Assembly: GCF_016679925.1 (NCBI RefSeq)
Contig: NZ_JAEQBW010000001.1
Span: 124,001-188,000 of the forward strand
Length of the DNA stretch: 64,000 nucleotides
Origin: Marivirga aurantiaca
GTDB lineage: Bacteria > Bacteroidota > Bacteroidia > Cytophagales > Cyclobacteriaceae
Direction of reading: 5' to 3'
The translations under genes were made by a program, and so were the position numbers. This document shows, piece after piece, positions 29,686 to 39,040 of this stretch (positions are counted from its first letter, which is position 1; the number at the start of each line of letters is the position of its first letter). A model generated the notes under the pieces. That model saw nothing but the letters and a program-made list of their open reading frames with translations. It was not told the DNA's origin and did not search any database.

Positions 29686-29920
29686 TTGTTTAACCCAGCT
29701 TTAATTCTCTTAATGTAACTAAAAAAATAACTCCCATAAGGATAAAATCGAGCAGGAAGGTACATTGGAAGCTGTATAGCTAATTAAGCCGGATTAAACT
29801 TATTAGTTCAAGCCTGCATAAAGGACTAAAAACGTAGTTAACCCTTTTTTCTAATCTACAATAGTCTGGAATGATCCTGAAATGTTAGGGAGGTAATGCG
29901 AATGGTCTGTCTATCAGGTA

Positions 29921-29951
29921 AAGTAAAGGGAAGAGCTACCTCCCTTTACTT
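29921..29951 (-). terminator. Inverted repeat downstream of the E1 gene
   Basis: Perfect 11-bp stem AAGTAAAGGGA/TCCCTTTACTT with a 9-nt loop, 14 bp after the stop of the minus-strand E1 gene. The T tail is weak. Confidence 0.6.
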
Positions 29952-29964
29952 AATGATCGTTGCT

Positions 29965-32052
29965 TTAGTAATTCAAAAGTTTTCCAATTTCATTTCCTAC
30001 TTTTTCCGCATTCGGTAACATGGCTTTTTCCCAAAGTACATTTAAACCGATTGCCGGTAAATTGAGTGCTCCATAGGCAGTTACCGGAGCATCTAGTTTT
30101 TGAAAACAATGTTGGTTTAGCCTGCCGGCAAGGGATTCGGCAAAAGAATTCAATAAAGGTTCTTCAGTAAGCACTAATGCCTTACCATGTTTTTCTACTC
30201 GCTCTTTCACGGTTTCCCAATCCAATGGGTTCAGGGTGCGAAGATCAACAACTTCAACCTGTCCCTTGTATTGTTTGGAAGCTTCTTTTGCCCAATAAAC
30301 TCCCATTCCATAGGTGATAATTACCATGGATTCACCGGAATCTATTTTGGCAATTTCTGCCTCCTGAGTAATCAATGCTTTTCCTAAAGGAATAATGTAT
30401 TCTGAATCGGGTTCCCAGGTTTTGGCTTCATCCGTTCCCGGCACTTTAGACCAATACAAACCTTTGTGCTCCAGGAATACCACAGGGTTAGGATCCAGAA
30501 AAGCTGCTTTCATTAAACCTTTCATATCAGCTGCATTGGAAGGGTAAACCACTTTGATCCCTCTAATTGTCAGTAAGGTTGATTCTATACTTCCGGAGTG
30601 ATAGGGGCCACCGCCACCATAAGCACCTATTGGCACACGAATTAATGATTGTATAGGAAATTGTCCATTGGATAGGTAGCAAGATTTTGATAATTCTTCT
30701 ACTAACTGATTCATTCCGGGCCAGATATAATCTGCAAATTGAATTTCCACAATTGGTTTGGCACCTACAGCAGACATACCGGCTGTACTGCCTACAATAT
30801 AAGCTTCCTGGATAGGTGTGTTAAATACACGGCCATCCCCATATTTTTTAGCAAGATTGGCTGCTTCCCTAAAAACACCACCAAGCGTACCGCCCACATC
30901 TTGTCCGTAGAACAAAGCTTCAGGGTATTCCTGCATAATATCATCTACAGCATGCAGTGCAGCATCCACCATCACTACTTTTTCGGCTCCTTTTGGCTTT
31001 CTTTCCCCTTTTTCTTCTGTAACAGTTGTGGGGGCAAATTCATGTTTTTCAACATCAGCAGGATCAGGATCTTCAGCCTGCAAAGCTTTTTCGTAGGCAT
31101 TGTTGGCAATTTCCACTGCTTCTTTTTCCAAACCGGTCAAAGCAGATTCTTCTATCCCGATGTCTAATAAATATTGATGAAATTTAGGTATAGGATCACC
31201 AATTGCATGCAATTCCAGGTCATCCTCTGTCCTGTACCATTCTTTCCTTACTCCGGAAGTATGATGTCCCAGGAGTGGGCAATTGGCATGAAGCAGCACA
31301 GGTCCTTTTCTGTTTCGTACATGAGTGATTGCCTGTTCTACTTTTTGGTAGGAGTCAACGAAATCAGTGCCATTGGCTCTGATCCTTTTGAGTCCTTTAA
31401 AGCCCCCGGCAAACTCATAGGCATCCATGGCGCGCATTTCCTTTCCAGTGGCAGAAATTCCCCAGTCGTTATCCTGAATGAGGTAGATGATAGGTAGATT
31501 CTTTAAGACAGCCATTTGAAAGGCTTCAGATACTTCACCTTCTGTTACTGAGCCATCTCCTAATGAACAGATAACAACAGGTTTTTCTCCATCAGTACCC
31601 AAACCATGGGCTTCTTTGAATTTTAATCCATGAGCCATACCTGTGGCAGGAATAGCCTGCATACCAGTAGCAGAACTTTGATGTGGAATGATGGGAAAGC
31701 CCTCTCTTTTAAGTGAGGGATGGTTGTAATAGGTTCTGCCCCCGGAAAACGGATCATCTTTTTTGGCCATTAACTGAAGCATGAGTTCATACGGTTCCAG
31801 GCCTAGTCCCAATAAAAAAGATTCATCCCTGTAGTACAGGGCAGCATAATCAATAGGCTTTAATTGAAGGGCAGTGGCTAACTGAATAGCCTCATGCCCA
31901 CGAGATGTGCTGTGAACATATTTAGAGCAGATAGCTTTGTTTTCATCATAGATTTCAGCCATTCTTTTGGCTGTAAACATTAAACGATATGCCTTTAATA
32001 AAATCCTTTCTGCTATTTTTTCCTGACTTTTATTGCTGGTTTTCGTACTCAT
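29965..32052 (-). CDS. Fused alpha/beta 2-oxoacid dehydrogenase E1 (branched-chain type)
   Basis: A 695-residue thiamine-diphosphate enzyme that decarboxylates a 2-oxoacid and acylates the lipoyl E2 subunit. Residues 15-330 are the alpha part, with the ThDP/Mg motif GDGSVTEG ending near NDWGIS. Residues about 365-690 are the beta part (VVMVDAALHAVDDIMQEYP, FYGQDVGGTLGGVFR, C-terminal transketolase domain with LVLTEEP). This fused form is common in Bacteroidota and is usually called 2-oxoisovalerate dehydrogenase; the exact substrate is uncertain. E2 and E3 are not in the window. Confidence 0.92.
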   Translation of the reverse strand: MSTKTSNKSQEKIAERILLKAYRLMFTAKRMAEIYDENKAICSKYVHSTSRGHEAIQLATALQLKPIDYAALYYRDESFLLGLGLEPYELMLQLMAKKDDPFSGGRTYYNHPSLKREGFPIIPHQSSATGMQAIPATGMAHGLKFKEAHGLGTDGEKPVVICSLGDGSVTEGEVSEAFQMAVLKNLPIIYLIQDNDWGISATGKEMRAMDAYEFAGGFKGLKRIRANGTDFVDSYQKVEQAITHVRNRKGPVLLHANCPLLGHHTSGVRKEWYRTEDDLELHAIGDPIPKFHQYLLDIGIEESALTGLEKEAVEIANNAYEKALQAEDPDPADVEKHEFAPTTVTEEKGERKPKGAEKVVMVDAALHAVDDIMQEYPEALFYGQDVGGTLGGVFREAANLAKKYGDGRVFNTPIQEAYIVGSTAGMSAVGAKPIVEIQFADYIWPGMNQLVEELSKSCYLSNGQFPIQSLIRVPIGAYGGGGPYHSGSIESTLLTIRGIKVVYPSNAADMKGLMKAAFLDPNPVVFLEHKGLYWSKVPGTDEAKTWEPDSEYIIPLGKALITQEAEIAKIDSGESMVIITYGMGVYWAKEASKQYKGQVEVVDLRTLNPLDWETVKERVEKHGKALVLTEEPLLNSFAESLAGRLNQHCFQKLDAPVTAYGALNLPAIGLNVLWEKAMLPNAEKVGNEIGKLLNY

Positions 32053-32158
32053 TCTTTTTTTTATTTTCTACCTTCGTTGCACCCAAAAATAGTTATTTTT
32101 AGGCGAAGGATAAGGGAATAATTTACATATTTGATGAGCATAAAATTTCAAAGGATCA

Positions 32159-33073
32159 ATGGCGCTTACTAAAGAAACAATAAGTAAATGGTTTGAGTCA
32201 CTTCAGGCAAATATTTGTAAGGAGATAGAACTGGAGGATGAAAAAGGTAAGTTTACAATAGATGTTTGGAGCCATGCGTCCGGAGGAGGAGGCAGGTCCA
32301 ATGTGATGCTGAACGGTAAAGTATTAGAGAAGGCAGGTGTGAATTTTTCAGCGGTAGAAGGAGATGCTCCTGAAGCACTGCTAAAAACTCTTGAGGTTGA
32401 TAGATCTTCTGCTGATCCATTGAAGTTTTTTGCAACAGGGGTTTCTATTGTAATGCATCCCAAAAGTCCGATGGTGCCAATTATTCATATGAATGTTCGC
32501 TATTTTGAACTAAGCAATGGCACTTATTGGTTTGGGGGAGGAATTGACCTCACTCCACATATTATTGATAAAGAACAAGCGAGCTATTTTCATCAGCAAT
32601 TAAAAAGCGTATGTGATGCACATGATGCTTCCTACTATCCTAAATTTAAAGAATGGGCCGATAATTATTTCTTTTTACCTCACAGAAATGAAACCCGAGG
32701 TGTTGGAGGAATATTTTTTGACAGGCTGTCTGAAACTGATACCAGGAGTAAAGAAGATATTTTTGATTTTGTTAAAGCTGTGGGGGAGGTATTTGCTCCT
32801 ACCTATACTCATCTCATGCATATTAATAAAAATAAAGATTTTAAGGAACTACATACTAAATGGCAGCAACTCAGGAGAGGACGTTATGTAGAGTTTAATT
32901 TGGTTTGGGACAGAGGCACTAAGTTTGGACTGCAAACAGGGGGGAGAACGGAATCTATTTTAATGAGTATGCCGCCTTTAGCCCGTTGGGATTATGACTA
33001 TCAATTGACGGAATCTTTTGAAAAAGAAACCTCCGATTATTTAAAAAAAGGAATTAACTGGATAAAGCACTAG
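32159..33073 (+). CDS. hemF: Oxygen-dependent coproporphyrinogen III oxidase
   Basis: Aerobic haem synthesis enzyme that decarboxylates coproporphyrinogen III to protoporphyrinogen IX. Its 304 residues are the usual length. Hallmarks are SHASGGGGRSNVM, MHPKSPMVPIIHMNVRYFE, WFGGGIDLTP, RGVGGIFFDRL and the C-terminal RRGRYVEFNLVWDRGTKFGL. It is cytoplasmic. The PAP2 gene begins 5 bp after its stop codon, so both probably share a transcript. Confidence 0.96.
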   Translation: MALTKETISKWFESLQANICKEIELEDEKGKFTIDVWSHASGGGGRSNVMLNGKVLEKAGVNFSAVEGDAPEALLKTLEVDRSSADPLKFFATGVSIVMHPKSPMVPIIHMNVRYFELSNGTYWFGGGIDLTPHIIDKEQASYFHQQLKSVCDAHDASYYPKFKEWADNYFFLPHRNETRGVGGIFFDRLSETDTRSKEDIFDFVKAVGEVFAPTYTHLMHINKNKDFKELHTKWQQLRRGRYVEFNLVWDRGTKFGLQTGGRTESILMSMPPLARWDYDYQLTESFEKETSDYLKKGINWIKH

Positions 33074-33078
33074 GTAAT

Positions 33079-33654
33079 ATGTTAGATAAATTGATTGAAT
33101 GGGATCAGCAATTGTTTTTATGGTTGAATAGCCTGCATGTTGATTGGCTGGATCCTGTAATGCTGTCTATAACGGGCAGGAATATCTGGTTCCCATTATA
33201 TGCTTTAATAATATTTATTATAGTTCGGCAACTTAAATGGCGCAGCGTGTATTTATTACTTGGCTTTGCTTTGCTGATTACATTGGCAGATCAATCTGCT
33301 TCAGGCTTTTTTAAACCCTTTTTCGAAAGGTTAAGACCTTGCCACGAACCGGCTTTGCAGGATATGATCCACATGATAAAAGGATGTGGAGGCAAGTACG
33401 GTTTTGCCTCCAGTCATGCTTCCAATACCTTTGCCCTGGCTATATTCCTTTGGTTAGTGTATAGAAATATGTATGCGAAAATCATGATAGTGTGGGCCAT
33501 CGTAGTTTCCTATTCCAGAATATATGCCGGGGTTCATTATCCGGGCGATATAATTATGGGAGCTATTCTGGGATGGATCTCCGCACTAATTGTTTATCAT
33601 TTGTATAAGAGGTTCTTCCCTACTGATCTAGAGAAAATTCATCGTTTTGTATAA
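33079..33654 (+). CDS. PAP2-family membrane phosphatase
   Basis: A 191-residue integral membrane phosphatase with about five helices. The three-part PAP2 signature is present: KPFFERLRP, then GFASSHAS, then SRIYAGVHYPGD. Likely substrates are lipid phosphates such as undecaprenyl pyrophosphate or phosphatidylglycerophosphate, which the sequence cannot separate. Its 3' end overlaps the convergent LytTR gene by 27 bp. Confidence 0.92.
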   Translation: MLDKLIEWDQQLFLWLNSLHVDWLDPVMLSITGRNIWFPLYALIIFIIVRQLKWRSVYLLLGFALLITLADQSASGFFKPFFERLRPCHEPALQDMIHMIKGCGGKYGFASSHASNTFALAIFLWLVYRNMYAKIMIVWAIVVSYSRIYAGVHYPGDIIMGAILGWISALIVYHLYKRFFPTDLEKIHRFV

Positions 33655-34326
33655 CACATCTTTATAGGAAGCCCCAATTGGGATGGATTTCACTTTAATG
33701 TGAACACTCAAATCCTCAATGAAATCTATTTTCTCCAGGTTCACAATAAAAGAGCGGTGTACCCTGACAAATCTGTGATCAGGTAATTTCTTCTCAACGC
33801 CTTTCATGGTGTGATGCACAATGTATTTTTTGGCTTCTGTATTAATTACAACATAATCTGCCAAAGCCTCTACAAATAAAATATCTGTAAGTCTTAAATG
33901 GATGATCTTTCCATCACTCTTAATAAATATATGTTCTATGAGGTTTTTCTTCTTGCGGAAGGCCTCAATATTTATTCTGGCTTTGTTGATTGCCTGGCTA
34001 AACCTGTCATACTCGAATGGCTTTATCAAATAATCCGTTACTTTCTGATCGAAAGCATCAACGGCATAGCTATCATTGGCTGTTACTAAAATTACCTCGT
34101 AACCATTATTCAGCCTGGCCACCAATTCAATACCTGACATTTCGGGCATTTGAACGTCCAGAAAAATAATGTCAACTTCGTGTTCTTCTAACAGGTCTAT
34201 TGCTTTTGGAGCGCTATCTGCTTCAACCACAAGCTTTAAACCTGATGTCTCTTTTATCTGTTTGCTGATGTATTGTCTGAAAATCGGATCATCATCCACC
34301 ACCATGCAATTTAATTCTCCGGCCAT
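33628..34326 (-). CDS. LytTR-family response regulator
   Basis: A 232-residue regulator. The receiver domain (about 5-120) has the acidic patch VVDDD and the phosphoacceptor Asp in IIFLDVQMP. The LytTR DNA-binding domain (about 135-232) has FIKSDGKIIHLRLTDILFVEALADYV and FVRVHRSFIVNL. I start it at ATG 34326 (MAGELNC); a longer form would need a TTG start at 34338. It begins 15 bp after the ribE stop, so it is probably co-transcribed with ribE, and its 3' end overlaps the PAP2 gene. Its cognate kinase is not adjacent. Confidence 0.92.
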   Translation of the reverse strand: MAGELNCMVVDDDPIFRQYISKQIKETSGLKLVVEADSAPKAIDLLEEHEVDIIFLDVQMPEMSGIELVARLNNGYEVILVTANDSYAVDAFDQKVTDYLIKPFEYDRFSQAINKARINIEAFRKKKNLIEHIFIKSDGKIIHLRLTDILFVEALADYVVINTEAKKYIVHHTMKGVEKKLPDHRFVRVHRSFIVNLEKIDFIEDLSVHIKVKSIPIGASYKDVLYKTMNFL

Positions 34327-34341
34327 AATAAAGGTCAATTA

Positions 34342-34926
34342 TTAGTTTCTGCTGATAAGTTTATGTACATATTTCCCAATTATATCGAATTCTAAGTTCA
34401 CTTCATCATATTTTTCGATTTTTTTAAAGTTTGTATGCATAAATGTGTATGGAATGATGGCAACACTGAAACGATCATCCGTAACATTGAAGCAAGTAAG
34501 GCTTACCCCATTAATACAAATTGATCCTTTCTCTACCAAAACATTTTCCTTGCTGTCATATTCGAAATCGAATAACCAGCTGCCCCCGGTTTCTTCCACT
34601 TTCAGGCATTTGGCTTTCGCATCTACATGGCCCTGCACAATATGACCATCAAGACGGCCATTCATAATCATACAACGCTCCAGGTTTACATCATCTCCTT
34701 CCTTTAAACTTCCTAAGTTGGACTTCTGTAAAGTTTCATTGATGGCCACTACAGTATGCGCATCAGGATGTAATTCAGTCACGGTAAGGCAAACACCATT
34801 ATGGGAAATACTTTGGTCAATTTTTAATTCATTGGAAATATCACTTTTGATAGTGAAGATAATATTTCCCCTATCTTTCTGAATGGATTTTACTTTCCCT
34901 AATGTTTCAATAATGCCTGTAAACAT
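34342..34926 (-). CDS. ribE: Riboflavin synthase alpha chain
   Basis: Dismutates two 6,7-dimethyl-8-ribityllumazine molecules to riboflavin. The 194 residues contain two lumazine-binding repeats (about 1-95 and 96-190). Signatures are the N-terminal MFTGIIETLGKV, SHNGVCLTV in repeat 1, and GHIVQGHVD and INGVSLTCF in repeat 2. No other rib genes are adjacent and no FMN riboswitch is apparent upstream. Confidence 0.95.
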   Translation of the reverse strand: MFTGIIETLGKVKSIQKDRGNIIFTIKSDISNELKIDQSISHNGVCLTVTELHPDAHTVVAINETLQKSNLGSLKEGDDVNLERCMIMNGRLDGHIVQGHVDAKAKCLKVEETGGSWLFDFEYDSKENVLVEKGSICINGVSLTCFNVTDDRFSVAIIPYTFMHTNFKKIEKYDEVNLEFDIIGKYVHKLISRN

Positions 34927-35091
34927 TCCGTAATATTACGTAATTGATGATGAACTTAAAAACTGAAAGGCCGGGAAATAGTTATTATCTACAGAATAAA
35001 ATTTTACTCTTCGAAGAATTGAATTGTTCCGCCCACTTGATTTTAGGGGGTAAATTCTTGCCAAAAAAGGACTGAAGATGGGCAATGAAGC

Positions 35092-35898
35092 TTATATGAA
35101 TAATTCTTTGTATATAACGAAGGATCCCATTACCAATACAAACCAGCCAAAAGCTTTTTTTAAGCGTGCTCCATCTATAAGGGTTGAGAGAAAAGTTCCT
35201 ATGAAAATACCCATTCCAGCCACTGTTGAGAATATGAGCAGGAACTGCCAGTCTATCAATCCGCCAGCCTGGATATCGCCAATAAAACCCAGTAAAGATT
35301 TTGCAGCAATAATTAAGAGAGAAGTCCCTACGGCCATTTTCATTGGTAGTTTGGCAAATACTACCAGTGCAGGAATAATTAGGAAACCACCGCCTGCGCC
35401 CACCAGGCCTGTTAAAACACCCACAATTATACCTTCTACAAGAATAAGTGGATAATTAAAACGAGGTGAAACATTTGCTTTTTCTTCTACTTCTTTTAGT
35501 TTTTGCTTTCGTATCATTGAATAAGAAGCCAGAATCATTAAAATAGCGAAAATCAGCATAATACCAATTGATTTGGTAATTTCCAGGGTATTTATCTCGA
35601 ACCAAATCTCCGGCAAAGCAGGGATTAAAAGAAGTCTTGTTAAATAGACTGCTGTGAATGCCGGTATGGCAAAAACAATACCTGTTTTATAGCTTACCAA
35701 TCCTTTTCTAGCATAGCTGACGCCTCCTATCAGTGAGCTGAAGCCAACTATAAAGAGAGAATAGGCAGTAGCCATTACGGGGTCGATTCCTAAAATATAG
35801 ACAAGTACCGGAACAGTAAGAATAGAACCACCACCTCCAATGAGTCCTAAAGAGATTCCAATAATTGCTGCTCCTACAAATCCTAAAATTTCTGCCAT
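35092..35898 (-). CDS. TSUP-family sulfite/organosulfur permease (TauE/SafE-like)
   Basis: A 268-residue protein with about eight membrane helices and two repeats, each with the TSUP Gly-rich motif (GLIGGGGSILTVPVLVYILG and GLVGAGGGFLIIPALVVFA). TSUP proteins move sulfite, thiosulfate, sulfonates or similar anions across the inner membrane. It carries the same GTAAC-N4-GTTAC promoter box as the sulfur island 15-25 kb away, which supports a sulfur role. Predicted leader is about 20 nt. Confidence 0.9.
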   Translation of the reverse strand: MAEILGFVGAAIIGISLGLIGGGGSILTVPVLVYILGIDPVMATAYSLFIVGFSSLIGGVSYARKGLVSYKTGIVFAIPAFTAVYLTRLLLIPALPEIWFEINTLEITKSIGIMLIFAILMILASYSMIRKQKLKEVEEKANVSPRFNYPLILVEGIIVGVLTGLVGAGGGFLIIPALVVFAKLPMKMAVGTSLLIIAAKSLLGFIGDIQAGGLIDWQFLLIFSTVAGMGIFIGTFLSTLIDGARLKKAFGWFVLVMGSFVIYKELFI

Positions 35899-35922
35899 TG
35901 ACCTTTATAATTAAATTTTACA

Positions 35923-35966
35923 CAAAAGTAGGGAAAGGGATGGAATTGAAAAGTAACAATTGTTAC
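35923..35966 (-). promoter_or_regulatory. Crp/Fnr-like box plus -7 element for the TSUP gene
   Basis: GTAACAATTGTTAC (35953-35966) lies inside a perfect 16-bp palindrome. On the minus strand, exactly 22 bp separate it from TACTTTTG (35930-35923), a full TAnnTTTG match. With transcription starting 5 nt further on, the box centres at -41.5, the class II activator position. Confidence 0.75.
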
Positions 35967-35976
35967 TACTCTAACT

Positions 35977-36765
35977 TTAAAATTCCTTATGGCCTTTTAA
36001 GCTTCTAATGGATTCTTCAAGTTCATTAATACGGTTCCAGATGCTATGTTGTGTGCCGAAATCTGAACTCAAATACATTTTAGCATGCCAGAGTTCCAAG
36101 ATATCAGTTGTTGGGATGTTGATGTTTGGGTAATCCTGTTTGGTGGAGTTGTCTGATCTGGCAACTAGAATACCGGATTGTTCAATTTTATTAAAAATTC
36201 TTTTAATAATGATTCCGTAAGTTTTGGTAACAATCACATATACATGATCATTGGATACGTTCTCAAATTTTTCAACCCATTCAGCAAACACTGTATCTCC
36301 GTGGGTGAGGGTGGGTGCCATGCTATTGCCTTCTACTTCAAACGCCCGGAAAACACCATTTTTTAATTTGGCGATTTGAGAAATAGTTAATTTACTGATG
36401 TAATCTGGATTTCCATTGTTTCTAATATAATCCGTTCTAGCTTCAATGGGGACCATTGCAATGTTGCCAGCCTTACTGGATGCATACGTATCTGTAGGTT
36501 CGTTCATTTGACGAGACTCCGGAGGTGAGTCCGGGCTGTTGTAAGTGTTGCCCGTGATCAGCCATCTTAAATCTAAAATTTCAAACTTGTTTGAGATATC
36601 ATGAATGATGTCGAAACTTGGTTTGGCACTAGGGGATCTTTTGAGCCTATAAAGCTTTTCTGCACTACTGTAACCGAGGAATTCAGCAAATTCATTGATA
36701 TTTTTAAATCCCTGACTATCAGAGAATACCATTAATCTTTCAAAGAAGTTTGAATTTTCTTTCAT
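35977..36765 (-). CDS. S24 family (LexA/CI-like) transcriptional repressor
   Basis: A 262-residue protein. An N-terminal HTH (about 20-75, NINEFAEFLGYSSAEKLYRLKR) is followed by a linker and an S24 peptidase domain (about 110-230). The domain has catalytic Ser in EVEGNSMAPTL and a candidate Lys in YGIIIKRIFN, the dyad used for self-cleavage or surviving as a fold in related repressors. No canonical Ala-Gly cleavage site is certain. A perfect palindrome directly upstream (36781-36796) is the likely operator. It is divergent from a small gene at 36945 and no prophage is nearby. Confidence 0.88.
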   Translation of the reverse strand: MKENSNFFERLMVFSDSQGFKNINEFAEFLGYSSAEKLYRLKRSPSAKPSFDIIHDISNKFEILDLRWLITGNTYNSPDSPPESRQMNEPTDTYASSKAGNIAMVPIEARTDYIRNNGNPDYISKLTISQIAKLKNGVFRAFEVEGNSMAPTLTHGDTVFAEWVEKFENVSNDHVYVIVTKTYGIIIKRIFNKIEQSGILVARSDNSTKQDYPNINIPTTDILELWHAKMYLSSDFGTQHSIWNRINELEESIRSLKGHKEF

Positions 36766-36770
36766 ATTCT

Positions 36771-36802
36771 TTTGCTTGAATACAAACTAGTTTGTATATT
36801 TG
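36771..36802 (+). promoter_or_regulatory. Consensus promoter for the small gene at 36945
   Basis: TTTG (36771-36774), a 20-bp spacer and TATATTTG (36795-36802) match the Bacteroidota -33/-7 consensus. The repressor palindrome at 36781-36796 fills the spacer. Confidence 0.7.
36781..36796. promoter_or_regulatory. Palindromic operator TACAAACTAGTTTGTA
   Basis: A perfect 16-bp palindrome 16 bp upstream of the S24 repressor start and inside the divergent plus-strand promoter. A candidate minus-strand -7 element (TATCTTTG, 36833-36826) lies upstream. The site is positioned for autoregulation and for control of the small gene. Confidence 0.7.
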
Positions 36803-36944
36803 AGTTTATGGATTGAAATATTGAACAAAGATAAAATAAATTAAGCTTAATAGTGGAAAAACACTGAGTCTGTTGTGTAAAGGGGGCCTCTACGCTTAAT
36901 TGTTCAGCTACAGAATCCAATGATGAATAATTAGAAGAGTAATC

Positions 36945-37154
36945 ATGGGCCAAAAAAAGAACAAACATGTATGGGCAGAGAACTGGATTAATGGCATGCA
37001 TTTAGCTATTCAAAATAACGATAAGCACCTTATCCAATCTTTGCTTAAGGAAAATAAAAAAGAGGGAATCAATTGGACTGATGATGTATCACCAGCTTTA
37101 GCTAAGGAATATATTAGGATAAGAGAAATGGCCAACAGTATACTTCAAAGTTGA
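36945..37154 (+). CDS. Small protein divergent from the S24 repressor
   Basis: A 69-residue, basic, helical protein without signal peptide or membrane segment (MGQKKNKHVWAENWINGMHL at the start). I do not recognise the family. A consensus promoter lies about 140 bp upstream and contains the S24 operator, so it is probably the repressor's target. A purine-rich AGAAGAG precedes the ATG. Confidence 0.6.
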   Translation: MGQKKNKHVWAENWINGMHLAIQNNDKHLIQSLLKENKKEGINWTDDVSPALAKEYIRIREMANSILQS

Positions 37155-37233
37155 AATATAATTGCCGTCTTTTGAGGGTTTTCTGATTCACTAATTTTTG
37201 TAAGTAATGAAATGTCTTTAGGGGAATCTTTTA

Positions 37234-37779
37234 CTACCCCTGATCCAACTTATATAAATCTGCATTTTTGAAAGGTATTAAAGCCATGATTACTGCATGG
37301 GTATAATAGCTTGTTCTGTCGATGATGTTTCCGGTCAATATTCCTACAGCACCATTTTTCTGTTTGGAATTGGTATGCCCGAAAACTAGGTCATCCGCCT
37401 CTCCCAATTCTTTTCCTTCATTAATTAGTGCTACAACTGCTTGAGGGAGATATAAAGTGCCTGTCTTTGCCTTGCCGTACATTTCTTCGGATTGAATCAC
37501 AACCCAGGCAAAAGCTTCCATTTCGTTTTCAATTTTGTCTATGCCTCCTTCTATCCCCACCCAGAAGTGGGCATCATGAACTTGCTTTTTTGCATTAACC
37601 GATCTGTTAAAAGCACCTCTTTTGGTTTCCTGATTATCCCTTGGTTGATCACGTACTCCGGAAGGAACTGAGATGCCTACAAACTCAAAATGCTCTGAGG
37701 GAAACATTTTTTCAAAACCATTTTTAACAGCATTTATTTTAACCGGGTTTTTTGAGGCAATGATTACTTTTTTATTCAT
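37234..37779 (-). CDS. yjjX: Inosine/xanthosine triphosphatase (YjjX/DUF84)
   Basis: A 181-residue house-cleaning enzyme that hydrolyses ITP and XTP so they are not used in nucleic acids. The family signatures IIASKNPVKINAV, VPSGVRDQPR, GAFNRSVNA, FWVGIEGGID and HTNSKQKNGAVGILT are all present. It starts 11 bp downstream of the MmcQ/YjbR gene on the same strand, so the two probably form a transcription unit. Confidence 0.92.
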   Translation of the reverse strand: MNKKVIIASKNPVKINAVKNGFEKMFPSEHFEFVGISVPSGVRDQPRDNQETKRGAFNRSVNAKKQVHDAHFWVGIEGGIDKIENEMEAFAWVVIQSEEMYGKAKTGTLYLPQAVVALINEGKELGEADDLVFGHTNSKQKNGAVGILTGNIIDRTSYYTHAVIMALIPFKNADLYKLDQG

Positions 37780-37790
37780 GGGGAAACTGC

Positions 37791-38165
37791 TTAGCTTTTA
37801 ATTTCTTCACGATCTTTTTTGGGGAGTTTAGCTAACACTAAATTATATGAAAGGTCAATCCATTCATGAAGAATGTGGTCAGGAATTGAACCATCCATTA
37901 TAACTTTACACCAATGTTTTTTACTGAAATAGGAGGGGTCTTTCATAGCGGGGTATTGAGCCCTTAGTTCTTCAATAGTATTTGGGTCACATTTGAGACT
38001 AATACTGGCAAATGTATTGATATTGGTAGCGCTAAACATTTTATTTTTCACCTTAAATACCAAAGTATCCGGTAGTTTTGAAAAAGGAATAGATTCAGTT
38101 GTCCCCGGCTTGGCCAGGCAATAAGTTCTAAAATCTTCAATATTCATTTTTTGAGCATTTAGCAA
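37791..38165 (-). CDS. MmcQ/YjbR family protein
   Basis: A 124-residue protein of the YjbR fold (double-wing DNA-binding-like), of unknown biochemical role. Typical features are MNIEDFRTYCLAKPGTTESIPF, the central KMFSATNI, and KKHWCKVIMDGSIPDHILHEWIDLSYNLVLAKLPKK. The true start may be Met7 (MNIEDF). Confidence 0.88.
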   Translation of the reverse strand: MLNAQKMNIEDFRTYCLAKPGTTESIPFSKLPDTLVFKVKNKMFSATNINTFASISLKCDPNTIEELRAQYPAMKDPSYFSKKHWCKVIMDGSIPDHILHEWIDLSYNLVLAKLPKKDREEIKS

Positions 38166-38210
38166 TTTTAAGATTTCTTAAGTTGCTCTTATCACATACG
38201 GGTTTTACCT

Positions 38211-38606
38211 CTATTCTGCCTTAATTGGGGTACATATTTCAATCAGGAAGCCATTCATGTCCCTTACATAACCTACAGTTTGTCCCCAGGGTTTCTCTTT
38301 TAAACTTTCATATTCATGAGCGCCTGCATTTATAGCTTTTTGAAAATCGACCTCAATATTTTCAGTGGTGAATACCAATTCCACTCCAAATGGTTTTGAT
38401 GACTTACTGCTTTTTTCAAACCCATTCCGGAAATTAGATTCTCCTAATGCGGTGGAGGCAAAAGCAATAGTTGTTTCGCCCGAAATTAATTCTCCATAGT
38501 CTTTTTCAGGGATGATGAATTTTCGTTGGAAGCCAAAGGCTTTTTCGTAGAATTCGATGGTTTTGACAACATCTTCCACATATAATATAGTATAGGCAAA
38601 TTTCAT
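38211..38606 (-). CDS. VOC-family (glyoxalase/bleomycin resistance-like) protein
   Basis: A 131-residue single-module pair of beta-alpha-beta units. MKFAYTILYVEDVVKTIEFYEKAFGF is the N-terminal VOC signature, and GQTVGYVRDMNGFLIEICTP is the C-terminal one, with Glu as a potential metal ligand. I start at ATG 38606; an upstream in-frame start at 38633 would add nine residues without a VOC counterpart. The substrate is unknown. Confidence 0.88.
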   Translation of the reverse strand: MKFAYTILYVEDVVKTIEFYEKAFGFQRKFIIPEKDYGELISGETTIAFASTALGESNFRNGFEKSSKSSKPFGVELVFTTENIEVDFQKAINAGAHEYESLKEKPWGQTVGYVRDMNGFLIEICTPIKAE

Positions 38607-39040
38607 TTGTATAAGTTTATATTCAACGGTCACTCCAAATTAAGGGGAATATCTATGCTCTTTTCATGATCTTCTTTTTGCACTCAAAGGCCTTAAAAAC
38701 TACCAGTTTTGGAGGTTTGAATGTAATGATTTTAGCCAAGCTTCACAAATCCTCAGCGGTTCGGAAACTGTATTCTTACGGGGGAAATAAGACCACTACA
38801 ATTCAATTGAAAAGTATTTATGGTTTGGGGCAAATGGACAAGGAAATGCTTTAAAACCCTCAAGCCATATTCATAAAACGTTGTGCATGCTGTAGTCTCA
38901 TTACACTTACATTCAAATTTGCCGCAAACACCCCTAACAAATGTCGTTTGTACCCTCCGGCAGTATGCTGTTTTCTTATTAATTTTGAGCATCAAAATGA
39001 ATTTCATGGTCGCTAGACCTGCAATTCAACCAATATAGCT

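Noticed and set aside
38666-39007. Two short open frames (plus 62 and minus 84 residues) between the VOC genes
   Set aside because: They overlap on opposite strands, match no family and have no promoter or ribosome site. The segment is treated as gene-free.
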